Of a DNA stretch of 64,000 nt, positions 24,895 to 33,850 are shown in pieces. Within the stretch, counting starts at the first letter, position 1, and the number at the start of each line of letters is the position of its first letter. The translations under genes were made by a program, and so were the position numbers. Below the pieces are notes generated by a model. The model searched no databases and had not been told where the DNA came from. It was given only the letters and a program-made list of their open reading frames with translations. Source of the DNA: Thermodesulforhabdaceae bacterium (GTDB taxonomy: Bacteria; Desulfobacterota; Syntrophobacteria; Syntrophobacterales; Thermodesulforhabdaceae); the NCBI GenBank assembly GCA_037482015.1, contig JBBFKT010000010.1, positions 1-64,000 of the forward strand. The letters are read 5' to 3'.

Positions 24895-26592
24895 GTGAAA
24901 GTTATTGTTGCGAAGACGGCTGGTTTTTGTAACGGCGTTCGTTATGCCCTTGATGTAACTCTTGATGCTGTAAAGCGTCGAAAACCTGATGAGATCATCT
25001 GCACCTACGGGCCACTGATTCATAACCATCAGGTTCTTGCAATTCTTAAAGAAAAAGGCGTTCGAGAAGTTAATTCTCCTGAAGAATGCGAAGGAAAGAC
25101 CGTGGTAATAAGAGCTCACGGTATTCCCCCCAACCTTCGCCGCCAGATTTACGAAAGAGCCACCAAGGTTATTAATGCCACCTGTAAGCGGGTTGCTCGA
25201 GTTCAAGCCGTAATCCGTCAGCATGCTCGTAAAGGTTACCACACGGTTATTGTGGGAGATGCTGATCATGCCGAAGTGATTGGACTTTTGGGGTATGCTG
25301 AAGGAAAGGGCATTGCCATTCAGCACCCTGACGATGTTGAAAAACTCCCAGACGACTGGGAAAAAGTTCTTCTTGTGGCTCAGACAACCCAAAATGAAGA
25401 AATCTTTGAAGAAGTTGTTAAACGATTTCGTCAGAAATACCCATCAGGGGTTATAAAGAAAACCATCTGCGGTGCTACTCACGAACGTCAGGAAGAAGTA
25501 AGGCAGCTCGCTCGCAAGGTAGATGCTATGGTTATAGTTGGGGGTTACCACAGCGGTAATACTGTGCGATTGGCTCAGGTTGCTCTTATGGAAGGAGTTC
25601 CGACCTACCACGTGGAAACTGAAAAGGATCTAAACCCGGAAGAAATGTCACGCTACAGAGTTGTAGGGGTATCAGCCGGAGCTTCAACTCCGCAGTGGAT
25701 GATTGAAAATGTTGTTCGCTTTCTGGAAACCATTTCACATCGCAAAGCTTCCATAAAGGATTACATTCGTGAACTATACAAAGTTCTTGTTTATTCTCAG
25801 GGTATTTCTTTTCTAACGGGTTTCTTTTTTACTTTTGCTGTCGGTCTCCTTTTGGGAATTAGACCAGGTTTCATGGTCGCTTTCCTTGCTGGACTGCTGT
25901 GTTTTGCAATGCAAGTTCTTTATTGCTATCTTTCTTACGATGGAGTGCTTTTTAATGATCCCCAATGGACGAATTTTCTCGTAAAACACAGAAAATTTCT
26001 TATCGGTCTTGCCGTTACGCTCTCTATGATTTTTTCTGGATGTGTATGGCTTGACCTCTGGGCAATGCCCGGTTTTGCCTTAGCTGTAATTCTCGGAAGC
26101 ATTCTTCTTATCTCAGGTGACGATCTTCGATCTTTTCTGGGCTTGGGATACTTAGTAAAAGCCCTTTTTTGGACTGCACTGACAGTGCTTATGCCCTTTG
26201 GAAGAGAGCTTTTTTCTCACCCTCTGGAATTATTTGTTGTGGGGCTGGTTGCGTTTCTCACCCTTTTTATGAAACATCTCATTCAGGATCTTATTGAAAC
26301 TCGACGGGATCGTGTTATTGGTCGGGGAACTCTTGTAGGTGTTTGGGGACTGGAAAAGACAAAAAAATACCTTTTCGCTGGAATATTTGCTCTGTTCTTG
26401 ATGCTCTTTCTGGGACCGTCTATCGGAATACTTAGTCGAGCAGCCTATCTTTTCGTTGTGCCGCTGGGAGTATTGGCCTTTTGTGTTAGTCGGTTTGTTG
26501 GCAAAAGAACAATAACCGATTCCACCATGACCGACCTACTTATTGATGGAAGTTTCATTATACCTGGATTTATAGGTCTTTTGTTTCTATAG
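24895..26592 (+). CDS. ispH: IspH (HMBPP reductase) fused to a C-terminal polytopic membrane domain
   Basis: IspH reduces HMBPP to IPP and DMAPP as last step of the MEP isoprenoid pathway. Residues 1-285 carry the three cluster cysteines Cys12 (GFCNGV), Cys97 (NATCKRV, usually DATCPLV) and Cys192 (KTICGATHERQ), plus RAHGIPP and SAGASTPQW. Residues 300-565 add about eight transmembrane segments and a FMKHLIQDLIETRRDRVIGRGTL stretch, reminiscent of the second Asp-rich region of UbiA prenyltransferases. IspH is normally about 300 residues and soluble. GTG 24895 follows TGAGGT. Whether the membrane part is a prenyltransferase is inference. Confidence 0.88.
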   Translation: MKVIVAKTAGFCNGVRYALDVTLDAVKRRKPDEIICTYGPLIHNHQVLAILKEKGVREVNSPEECEGKTVVIRAHGIPPNLRRQIYERATKVINATCKRVARVQAVIRQHARKGYHTVIVGDADHAEVIGLLGYAEGKGIAIQHPDDVEKLPDDWEKVLLVAQTTQNEEIFEEVVKRFRQKYPSGVIKKTICGATHERQEEVRQLARKVDAMVIVGGYHSGNTVRLAQVALMEGVPTYHVETEKDLNPEEMSRYRVVGVSAGASTPQWMIENVVRFLETISHRKASIKDYIRELYKVLVYSQGISFLTGFFFTFAVGLLLGIRPGFMVAFLAGLLCFAMQVLYCYLSYDGVLFNDPQWTNFLVKHRKFLIGLAVTLSMIFSGCVWLDLWAMPGFALAVILGSILLISGDDLRSFLGLGYLVKALFWTALTVLMPFGRELFSHPLELFVVGLVAFLTLFMKHLIQDLIETRRDRVIGRGTLVGVWGLEKTKKYLFAGIFALFLMLFLGPSIGILSRAAYLFVVPLGVLAFCVSRFVGKRTITDSTMTDLLIDGSFIIPGFIGLLFL

Positions 26593-26595
26593 AGC

Positions 26596-27480
26596 ATGCC
26601 ATCTATCGTTGTTCCTGTAAGTGTGGTTATTACAACCTTTAACCGCGCCAGGTTTATTGAAGAAGCTGTCCGATCGGTTCTTTCCCAACGAAGGGTAGTT
26701 CCACTTGAAGTTATTGTCGTAGATGACGGTTCAACTGATGAAACTCCCAAAATAATGGAAGCTTTTAGGTGCAGAGTAAAGTATGTCTTTCAAAATAATA
26801 GGGGTGTGAGTTCTGCTAGAAATCATGGAATTATGTTGTCATCTGGGGAATGGATAGCCTTTTTGGACTCTGACGATCTGTGGCTTCCACATAAACTTTT
26901 CCATCACTGGCGGTTTTGTTTAGAAAATCCCCATATTCTGATCTCTCAAACTGATGAACTATGGCTTCGGCGAGGAACTCATTTAAATCCCAGGAAATAT
27001 CATGAAAAACCCGAAGGATATTGTTTTGACAGGCTTCTTGAACGGTGTCTTATAAGTCCATCGGCTGTCATGATTCATCGATCTATCTTTACTAGCGTGG
27101 GGTTCTTTGATGAACGTCTCCCAGCCTGCGAGGACTATGATTTGTGGCTGCGTATTGGTTACCAATATCCTGTAGGGCTGGTTAGGAATAAACTCGTGAT
27201 CAAACGAGGTGGACACGAAGATCAACTTTCCAGTTCAATAAAGGCGCTTGATAGATTCCGAATCTTTGCGATGGTTAAGCTCCTTTTGCATGAACCGTTA
27301 TCAACGAATCAGCGGCAGGCTGTAATAAAGGAACTTTCAAATAAGTGCAAAATTTACGCTCTTGGAGCAAAAAAGCGAAGCAAAACCTTACAGTATGAAT
27401 TTTTTCTAGCCCTTCCAGCACTTGTTCAAGAAGGGCGTATAAGAGACGAAACAGATCTTTTTCCTTACATGATCGATTAA
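26596..27480 (+). CDS. Family 2 glycosyltransferase
   Basis: The 294-residue product has the GT-A/GT2 pattern: VVITTFNRARFIEEAVRSVL, VVDDGSTDET, NRGVSSARNHGI and the metal-binding FLDSDDLW. A later ACEDYDLWLR (ED motif) matches the catalytic region. It transfers a sugar from a nucleotide donor to an unknown acceptor. It starts three bases after the ispH stop, so it is probably translationally coupled, perhaps acting on a polyprenyl-linked acceptor. Its stop overlaps the convergent der stop by four bases. Confidence 0.88.
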   Translation: MPSIVVPVSVVITTFNRARFIEEAVRSVLSQRRVVPLEVIVVDDGSTDETPKIMEAFRCRVKYVFQNNRGVSSARNHGIMLSSGEWIAFLDSDDLWLPHKLFHHWRFCLENPHILISQTDELWLRRGTHLNPRKYHEKPEGYCFDRLLERCLISPSAVMIHRSIFTSVGFFDERLPACEDYDLWLRIGYQYPVGLVRNKLVIKRGGHEDQLSSSIKALDRFRIFAMVKLLLHEPLSTNQRQAVIKELSNKCKIYALGAKKRSKTLQYEFFLALPALVQEGRIRDETDLFPYMID

Positions 27481-28835
27481 GCACTGAGAATTTTTGAGCT
27501 TTCGCCTCGCTTTCTTAAAATGATCTTTATAGGAGTATGACTGAGCTTGAAAGTGTTTCTTATCTGGTTTTCAAGGTATCTTTCATAAGAAAAATGAACA
27601 TCTTCTGGGCGGTTGCAGAAAATGGCAAAAGTGGGTGGAGCTATGCCGGGCTGAGTAACATAGTAAAATTTTATTTGTCTTCCAGATGAAGCTGGTGGTT
27701 GATGCTTTTCAACAATTTTTTCTAAAGCTCGGTTAAGAACTCCAGTTCCTATACGGGTCGTGTATTGTTGATATACCTTTTCGATAGTAGGAAAAAACTT
27801 GGCGATATTTTTCCCCGTAAGAGCCGAACAGGGAATTATGGGAGCGTAATCAAGGAATTTGAAATGTTCCTTAACTATAGCGAGAAAATTTTTGATTTCC
27901 TGCGGAGACTTGTCCACTAAGGTATCCCATTTGTTGATTCCTATTATGCAACCTTTTCCGGCTCGTTGGATGTAACCTCCTAAATGGGAATCTTGATCCG
28001 TGGGACCCTCTTGAGCGTCAATTAAGAGTATGGCTATATCGGAGAGATTGATGCTTTCCAGGGCTTTTCCAACGAAGACCTTTTCAAGCCTTTCTTTAAT
28101 GCGTCCTTTTCGCCTTATACCCGCTGTATCGACGAAGCAGAAATGACGTCCTCCTCGCTCGAAGCTTACCTCTACCGGATCTTTGGTGGTCCCAGGTTCT
28201 GGACTTACATGGACTCGGGGAAACCCAAGAATCTTGTTAAGCATGGTCGATTTTCCAACATTGGGACGCCCAACTATAGTGACTTTTATCGGTTTACTTG
28301 TTTCATCATCTTTATATTCAGACGCTTCTTGATAAAAAGGCAAAAATTTAACGATGTCATCCAATAGGTCTTCTGTGCCCGTTCCATGTAAAGCACTTAT
28401 CGGATAGGGATGATCTATGCCCAAGCTATAAAATTCCGCTAAAATCAGAGACGTCTTGCGGGGATTGTCTATCTTGTTAACCACAAGGAAAAAAGGCTTT
28501 CCAGATTTGCGAAGAAGATCGGCGATGAATTGATCTTCCTCATTGAGCCCGCTCTGTCCATCAGTCACGAATAAAATCAGGTTTGCCTCATCTATTGCGA
28601 ACATGACTTGATTGGTAAGGGTTTCTACCAGGGAAGAATCTTTCAGAATTGAAAGTCCTGCCGTATCTATGATGGTAAATAGATGTCCCTTCCACTGCAC
28701 TTCACTGTAAAGTCGATCCACTGTTAAACCAGGCTTATCATCAACCACAGCTTTGCGTTTTCCAAGAAGTCTATTAAACAAAGTGGATTTTCCGACATTT
28801 GGACGTCCTACAATAGCTACAACTGGAGCGTTCAT
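27477..28835 (-). CDS. der: Ribosome assembly GTPase Der (EngA)
   Basis: Der is a double GTPase needed for 50S ribosome maturation. The 452-residue protein has two G domains, each with GRPNVGKS (residues 9-16 and near 187-194), DTAG and NKID or NKWD motifs (VVNKIDNP, GINKWDTL), and a C-terminal KH-like domain (KIVEKHQPPASSGRQIKFYYV). Length is normal. It lies 24 bases after rho on the same strand. Confidence 0.96.
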   Translation of the reverse strand: MNAPVVAIVGRPNVGKSTLFNRLLGKRKAVVDDKPGLTVDRLYSEVQWKGHLFTIIDTAGLSILKDSSLVETLTNQVMFAIDEANLILFVTDGQSGLNEEDQFIADLLRKSGKPFFLVVNKIDNPRKTSLILAEFYSLGIDHPYPISALHGTGTEDLLDDIVKFLPFYQEASEYKDDETSKPIKVTIVGRPNVGKSTMLNKILGFPRVHVSPEPGTTKDPVEVSFERGGRHFCFVDTAGIRRKGRIKERLEKVFVGKALESINLSDIAILLIDAQEGPTDQDSHLGGYIQRAGKGCIIGINKWDTLVDKSPQEIKNFLAIVKEHFKFLDYAPIIPCSALTGKNIAKFFPTIEKVYQQYTTRIGTGVLNRALEKIVEKHQPPASSGRQIKFYYVTQPGIAPPTFAIFCNRPEDVHFSYERYLENQIRNTFKLSHTPIKIILRKRGESSKILSA

Positions 28836-28859
28836 CTTCGATTAATCCTGCAAAAGATT

Positions 28860-30191
28860 TTATTGGCTCATAGATGCGAGGAATTCTGCATTGTTTCTGG
28901 TTCCTGCCATTTTGTCGAGAAGAAATTCCATTGCATCCACAGGGTTTAGAGGTGAAAGAAGTTTGCGGAGTATCCATATTCTGTTCAGGTCCTTGGGTGG
29001 TAACAGGAGTTCTTCCTTTCTGGTTCCAGATTTGTTTATGTCGATTGCAGGGAAGATACGGCGGTCGGCAAGCCTTCTGTCCAGGACAATCTCCATATTA
29101 CCGGTACCTTTGAATTCTTCAAAAATAACTTCATCCATTCTACTTCCTGTATCGATGAGAGCAGTGGCTACGATGGTTAGGCTTCCACCTTCTTCGATAT
29201 TACGAGCTGCTCCAAAAAATCGTTTTGGACGATGAAGGGCGTTAGAATCCAAACCTCCCGAAAGAATCTTTCCGCTTGGAGGAACTACCGTATTGTATGC
29301 TCTTGCCAGCCTGGTAATGCTATCTAGCAAAATGACCACATCCCGTTTATGTTCCACAAGGCGTTTTGCCTTTTCTATGACCATTTCTGCTACCTGAACG
29401 TGGCGCTGAGCAGGTTCATCAAAAGTTGAGCTTACTACTTCCGCTCGAACATTTCTTTCCATATCGGTAACTTCTTCTGGCCTTTCGTCAATCAGAAGGA
29501 CTATCAAATAAGCTTCTGGGTGATTACGAGCAATAGCATTAGCGATGTTCTGAAGAAGCATTGTTTTTCCTGTCCTGGGGGGAGCAACAATAAGGCCCCT
29601 CTGACCAAAACCTATTGGTGTTAACATATCCATAACTCTGGTTGAGAAATTATCAGGAGCGGTTTCAAGCTTGATTTTTTGGTTTGGATATATTGGGGTC
29701 AGGTTGTCAAATAGAATTTTTTCTTTTGCCACCTCTGGAGGTTCGTAATTGATCGATTCGACCTTCAATAGAGCAAAGTAGCGTTCATTGTCTTTTGGGG
29801 GACGCACTTGACCTGATACAGTATCACCGGTTCTTAAGTTGAATCGTCTTATTTGTGATGGGGAGACGTAAATGTCATCAGGACCAGGAAGGTAATTATA
29901 ATCCTGAGTTCTTAGAAAACCGAATCCGTCCGTCAAGATTTCCAGCACTCCTTCGCCGTATATAATGCCATTCCTTTCAGCGTGACTTTGAAGGATTGAA
30001 AAAATAAGATCTTGCTTTCTCATTGACGATGCGCCTTCGATGCCATACTCCTGAGCAATACGAATGAGACTCTGTATGTTTTTACGTTTAATTTCTGTCA
30101 GATTTAAGACTCCACCAGCAGGGGGAGATTCAATAATCATCTCCTGTTCTTGAGCCAATTCGGCATCTTTTTCGTGCTTTGTAATAGCCAT
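28860..30191 (-). CDS. rho: Transcription termination factor Rho
   Basis: Rho is a hexameric RNA helicase that ends transcription at unstructured C-rich RNA. The 443-residue product has an N-terminal Rho_N helix domain ([21 protein letters not shown]), a cold-shock RNA-binding domain ([34 protein letters not shown]), Walker [14 protein letters not shown] and Walker [17 protein letters not shown]. The start at 30191 follows GAGGAGGG. A short extension precedes Rho_N. Intact Rho means hairpin-free ends in this genome need not be unusual. Confidence 0.97.
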   Translation of the reverse strand: MAITKHEKDAELAQEQEMIIESPPAGGVLNLTEIKRKNIQSLIRIAQEYGIEGASSMRKQDLIFSILQSHAERNGIIYGEGVLEILTDGFGFLRTQDYNYLPGPDDIYVSPSQIRRFNLRTGDTVSGQVRPPKDNERYFALLKVESINYEPPEVAKEKILFDNLTPIYPNQKIKLETAPDNFSTRVMDMLTPIGFGQRGLIVAPPRTGKTMLLQNIANAIARNHPEAYLIVLLIDERPEEVTDMERNVRAEVVSSTFDEPAQRHVQVAEMVIEKAKRLVEHKRDVVILLDSITRLARAYNTVVPPSGKILSGGLDSNALHRPKRFFGAARNIEEGGSLTIVATALIDTGSRMDEVIFEEFKGTGNMEIVLDRRLADRRIFPAIDINKSGTRKEELLLPPKDLNRIWILRKLLSPLNPVDAMEFLLDKMAGTRNNAEFLASMSQ

Positions 30192-30287
30192 GGTTTCCCT
30201 CCTCTTTCCATGGGACTAATTTTTTTCGGATAACGCAATGTTTAATCGCTTGGTCCGAAATATGTGGGGACTTAGGATGATAAAACT

Positions 30288-31040
30288 TTAGAAGCCGATC
30301 CGTGTCCAAAAACTTGGTTGTTCAGCTCCTTTGTTTATTTTGTCTCGACATTTTTTAAGCATGTCTTCAGCTTCTTGAATTCTTTTAATTTGAGCCAGTT
30401 CAGATGGATAGTTTGCCAGAGCATATTCCAGTCTTTTCTTTGCAGCTGTATATTTTCCACGTTTGTAATAGAATGTAGCTACCTTGAGTTCATAATCCGC
30501 TAATTTTTGTTTACAAAGAGAAGCTTGCGTCGCTGCCTTCGCAGCATAGGGCGTTCCAGCGTAGGCTTTAGCAAGTCTTTCGAAAACAGAAAGAGCCTTG
30601 TTTAGTTGCTCATGATCTCTGTCAACATCTTCGCCCATCTTAAAGTAACTCATACCAAGTTGATAAAGAGCATAGGGAGCTGCTTCATGACCAGGATGAA
30701 GTCTTGCAAATTGCTCGTAAGCAACCGCTGCTTCAGCATATTTTTTATCGAGATAGTAAGCATCGCCCAGTTTTAGTTCTGCCAGGATTACATGTTTGCT
30801 GTATGGATACTGTTCTATCAGCTTCTGAAATGCCTTCTGAGCTTCTCCGTATTTTTTCTTTCTAAAGCTTTCAAGCCCCTTCCATGCTAGCTGGTCTGCG
30901 GAAGATTCAGTAGATTTTCCAGATTCAAAGAGATCTTCAAAGTAGAATCTTGCTATATCAGTCCCGCAACCGTAAGACATCGTCATAATTATAGCCAAAA
31001 GGCTTACCCCTATCCACCCTTTAATTGTAAGTCTTATCAT
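30288..31040 (-). CDS. bamD: Outer membrane assembly lipoprotein BamD
   Basis: BamD is a TPR lipoprotein of the BAM complex, which inserts beta-barrel proteins, probably including the GspD secretin environment. The 250-residue protein has a lipoprotein signal ending at YGCGT and at least four TPR-like repeats: AWKGLESFRKKKYGEAQKAF, LGDAYYLDKKYAEAAVAYEQF and ATFYYKRGKYTAAKKRLEYAL. The length is typical. It lies between rho and trxB on the minus strand. Confidence 0.9.
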   Translation of the reverse strand: MIRLTIKGWIGVSLLAIIMTMSYGCGTDIARFYFEDLFESGKSTESSADQLAWKGLESFRKKKYGEAQKAFQKLIEQYPYSKHVILAELKLGDAYYLDKKYAEAAVAYEQFARLHPGHEAAPYALYQLGMSYFKMGEDVDRDHEQLNKALSVFERLAKAYAGTPYAAKAATQASLCKQKLADYELKVATFYYKRGKYTAAKKRLEYALANYPSELAQIKRIQEAEDMLKKCRDKINKGAEQPSFWTRIGF

Positions 31041-31097
31041 AGTGATCCCTGCAAGTAGTTGCGATCATAAGACATGACCGCATTTATTTTGGAAGGC

Positions 31098-32021
31098 TTA
31101 AGCTAAATGTTCTACATACTGGCTTGCTGAAAAAGCAGCCACAGCTCCGTCACTTACAGCCGTAACAATCTGTCTTAAGGGCTTAGATCTTACATCGCCA
31201 GCCGCAAACACTCCTTCAACGGATGTTTGCATCCTATCATCTGTAATAATAAATCCCTGTTCATCAACCCTAATATCCTTAGGAATAAAGGATGTGTTAG
31301 GTTCTAATCCTACAAATATGAAAACCCCTCGAGCTTCTAATTCGTAAGTCTTTTGATTTGTTTTGTCAAATAAAGATATTTTCTGAACCCCTTCGCCTCC
31401 ACCCTTGATTTCGTTCACTGTAGTATTCATGACCGTGATGATTTTATCACTCTCCGATACACGATCCTGAAGAATCTTGGCAGCTCGAAATTGGTCACGT
31501 CTGTGAACCAGAAATACCTTGGAAGCGAAGCGAGTTAAATAAAGAGCTTCTTCAAGAGCCGAATCTCCTCCACCTACCACAACAACATCCTGCCCCCGAT
31601 AAAAAGGTCCATCACAGACTGCACAATATGAAACCCCTTTTCCAGTAAATTCCCTTTCTCCAGGGACGTTTAGCTTTTTTGGGGTTGCCCCTGAAGCAAT
31701 TATGATGGATTTAGTTTCAATAACACCTGCTGATGTTACGACCCTTTTTATCTTTTCCTGTATATTTTCGATTCCTTCCAGTGTTGCGGTTATCCTTTCT
31801 ACACCAAAAATTTCCATATGTTTTGCAAATCTCTCAGATAACTCAAAAGTCTCTATTCCTTCTGCAAATCCAGGGTAATTTTCAACTTTGGAATAGTTAA
31901 GAAGTTGTCCTCCGGGGGAAAGCCGCTCTATTACAACCGCCCGGAGGCGAGCTCTCCCTGCATACATGCCAGCGGCACAACCCGCAGGTCCGGCTCCAAC
32001 AATTGCCACATCATAAATCAT
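31098..32021 (-). CDS. trxB: Thioredoxin reductase TrxB
   Basis: TrxB passes electrons from NADPH through FAD to thioredoxin. The 307-residue product has the FAD motif IVGAGPAGCAAGMYA, the redox-active pair CAVC (SYCAVCDGPF), a second nucleotide motif VVGGGDSALEEALYL with VHRRDQFRA favouring NADPH, and a C-terminal GVFAAGDVR. It lies 70 bases downstream of trxA and is probably co-transcribed from the trxA promoter. Confidence 0.95.
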   Translation of the reverse strand: MIYDVAIVGAGPAGCAAGMYAGRARLRAVVIERLSPGGQLLNYSKVENYPGFAEGIETFELSERFAKHMEIFGVERITATLEGIENIQEKIKRVVTSAGVIETKSIIIASGATPKKLNVPGEREFTGKGVSYCAVCDGPFYRGQDVVVVGGGDSALEEALYLTRFASKVFLVHRRDQFRAAKILQDRVSESDKIITVMNTTVNEIKGGGEGVQKISLFDKTNQKTYELEARGVFIFVGLEPNTSFIPKDIRVDEQGFIITDDRMQTSVEGVFAAGDVRSKPLRQIVTAVSDGAVAAFSASQYVEHLA

Positions 32022-32091
32022 CTTTAAATTTCCTCCACTTGGGTGAAAAGCCTAGGGAGCAGGGAAGGCTCTAAATTTGCGTATTCTCATC

Positions 32092-32424
32092 TCACGAAAT
32101 AATTCTATCAATTACCGCGGCTATTTGAGACTTTGCCACGGCTCCAGTAATTTGCTCAACTACCGATCCATTTTTGAAAAAAATCAGAGTAGGAATGGCC
32201 CTAATGCCATATCTAGAAGGCGTAATCGGATTTTCATCAACATTGCATTTGCCAACTTTGATTTTTCCAGCATATTCATTTGCCAGCTCGTCTATTACTG
32301 GAGCAATGGCACGACAGGGACCACACCAAGCAGCCCAAAAATCGACCAGCACTGGGATGTCAGATTTGCTTACTTCCTGTTCAAAGTTCTTATCCGTAAT
32401 TTCCACAACGTTTTTTCCAGCCAT
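32092..32424 (-). CDS. trxA: Thioredoxin TrxA
   Basis: This 110-residue thioredoxin has the active site WCGPC ([12 protein letters not shown]), cis-Pro in [11 protein letters not shown] and a final helix. The start at 32424 is chosen, 22 codons inside the longest frame, because TAAGGAG stands just before it and the product then has normal thioredoxin length. A strong promoter lies about 75 bases upstream. Confidence 0.95.
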   Translation of the reverse strand: MAGKNVVEITDKNFEQEVSKSDIPVLVDFWAAWCGPCRAIAPVIDELANEYAGKIKVGKCNVDENPITPSRYGIRAIPTLIFFKNGSVVEQITGAVAKSQIAAVIDRIIS

Positions 32425-32498
32425 GGCAAATCTCCTTACGATTCTGATGAAATTTCCTTTTGAAACGATGTCAGCCTTGTAACAATGCAAGCCGCTTT

Positions 32499-32527
32499 CT
32501 TATAACGATCTTTCAAAGATATGTCAA
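32499..32527 (-). promoter_or_regulatory. trxA promoter with a palindrome in its spacer
   Basis: Read on the minus strand, TTGACA (32522-32527) and TATAAG (32499-32504) are 17 bases apart, close to the ideal sigma-70 pattern. The spacer contains the perfect dyad ATCTTT-C-AAAGAT (32508-32520), a plausible repressor site. Transcription would start near 32492. Confidence 0.7.
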
Positions 32528-32598
32528 TCTTGGACAGAGTTTTGCGACCTAAAAAACTTTTTGATTTTTGAGATAACCATAAAAATTAGGGATTAGCA

Positions 32599-33138
32599 CT
32601 ATGAACCATCGAGATAACTTTGGCCACCTGGACCTATAATCTGAGCAATCAGGGCTTTAAGTTGCTTCATTCTTGGTTGGAAGAGCCATAACCCGAAGAA
32701 GCTTATAATTAGAAGAATTGTTACGGAGTTTTTGTCGGCTCCTACTAACCCCAAAATTAAGGCATAAAAGGAAACAGAAAGGGCCATAGATGCAGGAACA
32801 AGATGTGCCTGCGCATATAATTTTGCGATAAGAGAAAAAATTTTATCCTTCTCGGTTGTTTCCACTTTTTGCGCTGATTGAAGAAAGCGATTTTTAACCC
32901 AGGCGCCAATCAAGATTTCAATAACGCCCAGTCCTATGAGGATGTTTCGGAGTTGGGAAATTTGATTTGTCGGGACCCCCTTTAAAATGGGATCTTTTCC
33001 ATCTCCAGTAATGATCCATGTAACAACAGCGGTAACAATGCCTATTATGAGAAATCCAATCCACAGCATAGAAACGGAGATGAATATACGACGAAGGATT
33101 TGCAGTAAGCCCGTTTTTTGTCCCTGTTGGTTATCCAT
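32599..33138 (-). CDS. Small polytopic membrane protein of unknown function
   Basis: The 179-residue product has about four hydrophobic spans (ISVSMLWIGFLIIGIVTAVV, LRNILIGLGVIEILIGAWV, ALSVSFYALILGLVGA and VTILLIISFFGLWLF). Its C-terminus is hydrophilic (GPGGQSYLDGS). I do not recognise the family. ATG 33138 follows a weak AAGGAAAA. It is separated from trxA by a promoter region and from the next membrane gene by a hairpin. Confidence 0.65.
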   Translation of the reverse strand: MDNQQGQKTGLLQILRRIFISVSMLWIGFLIIGIVTAVVTWIITGDGKDPILKGVPTNQISQLRNILIGLGVIEILIGAWVKNRFLQSAQKVETTEKDKIFSLIAKLYAQAHLVPASMALSVSFYALILGLVGADKNSVTILLIISFFGLWLFQPRMKQLKALIAQIIGPGGQSYLDGS

Positions 33139-33290
33139 GATAATTTTCCTTAGAATGGCATTTTACACAGAACGCCAATGGCTTTCTTTTTTCTATGCCA
33201 AAACCCAATATTGCAAGCTAGTGACATTTTGGCTTCGGCCGTAGTAAGTTAAAAAATTGTTCTATAGAAAAAATCACCCCTTTATTTCTT

Positions 33291-33342
33291 ATCCGCCGCT
33301 GTCATCCCGCTTTTATGAAAAGCAAGACTTCACGCGGCGGAT
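33291..33342 (+). terminator. Branched hairpin followed by a T tract
   Basis: ATCCGCCGC (33291-33299) pairs with GCGGCGGAT (33334-33342), enclosing a second stem GCTTTT/AAAAGC (33309-33314 and 33318-33323). TTTATGATTTTTTT follows on the plus strand, giving the form of an intrinsic terminator. No plus-strand gene lies upstream, so it could block antisense transcription or be part of a small RNA. The remaining 33139-33378 gap shows nothing else. Confidence 0.45.
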
Positions 33343-33378
33343 TTTATGATTTTTTTATTTATCTTGCCCGACAGGGAC

Positions 33379-33576
33379 TCAAGAAAGAAACTTCTTCTTA
33401 AGATCGTCCCAGGGCGCAAAAGCCATGATCAATCCAGCGGTTATCAAATAGAAGGCAAACATAGAAGCCGGGAAGGTTAGGTAGAAAAAGGCATAAACAG
33501 GAAAAGCAGCCACGCACGAAAGAACGAACTTAATTACCCATTCCGTCCACTTCTTTTGATCTTTTTTCTCACTCAT
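33379..33576 (-). CDS. Short two-span membrane protein
   Basis: This 65-residue product has a basic, hydrophilic start (MSEKKDQKKWTEW) and two hydrophobic spans (VIKFVLSCVAAFPVYAFFYL and MFAFYLITAGLIMAFAPW). It starts at ATG 33576 after GGATGGAGAA. The frame and composition look coding, but no family is recognised. It is divergent from qmoA across a 274-base, pyrimidine-rich gap. Confidence 0.55.
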   Translation of the reverse strand: MSEKKDQKKWTEWVIKFVLSCVAAFPVYAFFYLTFPASMFAFYLITAGLIMAFAPWDDLKKKFLS

Positions 33577-33850
33577 GATTGTTCTCCATCCTTTTCGTCA
33601 TTCGTCCTGGTTATTTCCATCTTTGTGTTCTTTTTCTCACACATTTTTTCTTTCCACTCTTTTTCCAATCTGTCAAGCTTCTATCACACACTTTTTGTTT
33701 GCGTCCTTGAATTTGTTTGTGTATATAAGCACATGATAGTTGTTTCAAGTTTGTGTATAGCCTCAAAGGAAAAGGTTGTTGCTACAGTGTCTTGGATAAA
33801 ACCAAATATATGTCTAGGATTTCGTGTGTTGAGCTAATTCGAGGAGGGAA

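Noticed and set aside
24793-25392. 199-codon minus-strand open frame
   Set aside because: It is entirely antisense to the clearly coding ispH and begins next to mqnB; composition reflects the other strand.
33717-33734. TTGTGT-N6-GCACAT near the qmoA promoter as an HcpR site
   Set aside because: Two mismatches to the motif; noted under qmoA but not called as a site.
33577-33850. Possible promoter boxes for qmoA in the pyrimidine-rich gap
   Set aside because: Several TTG-like and TATA-like words exist but none has good spacing.
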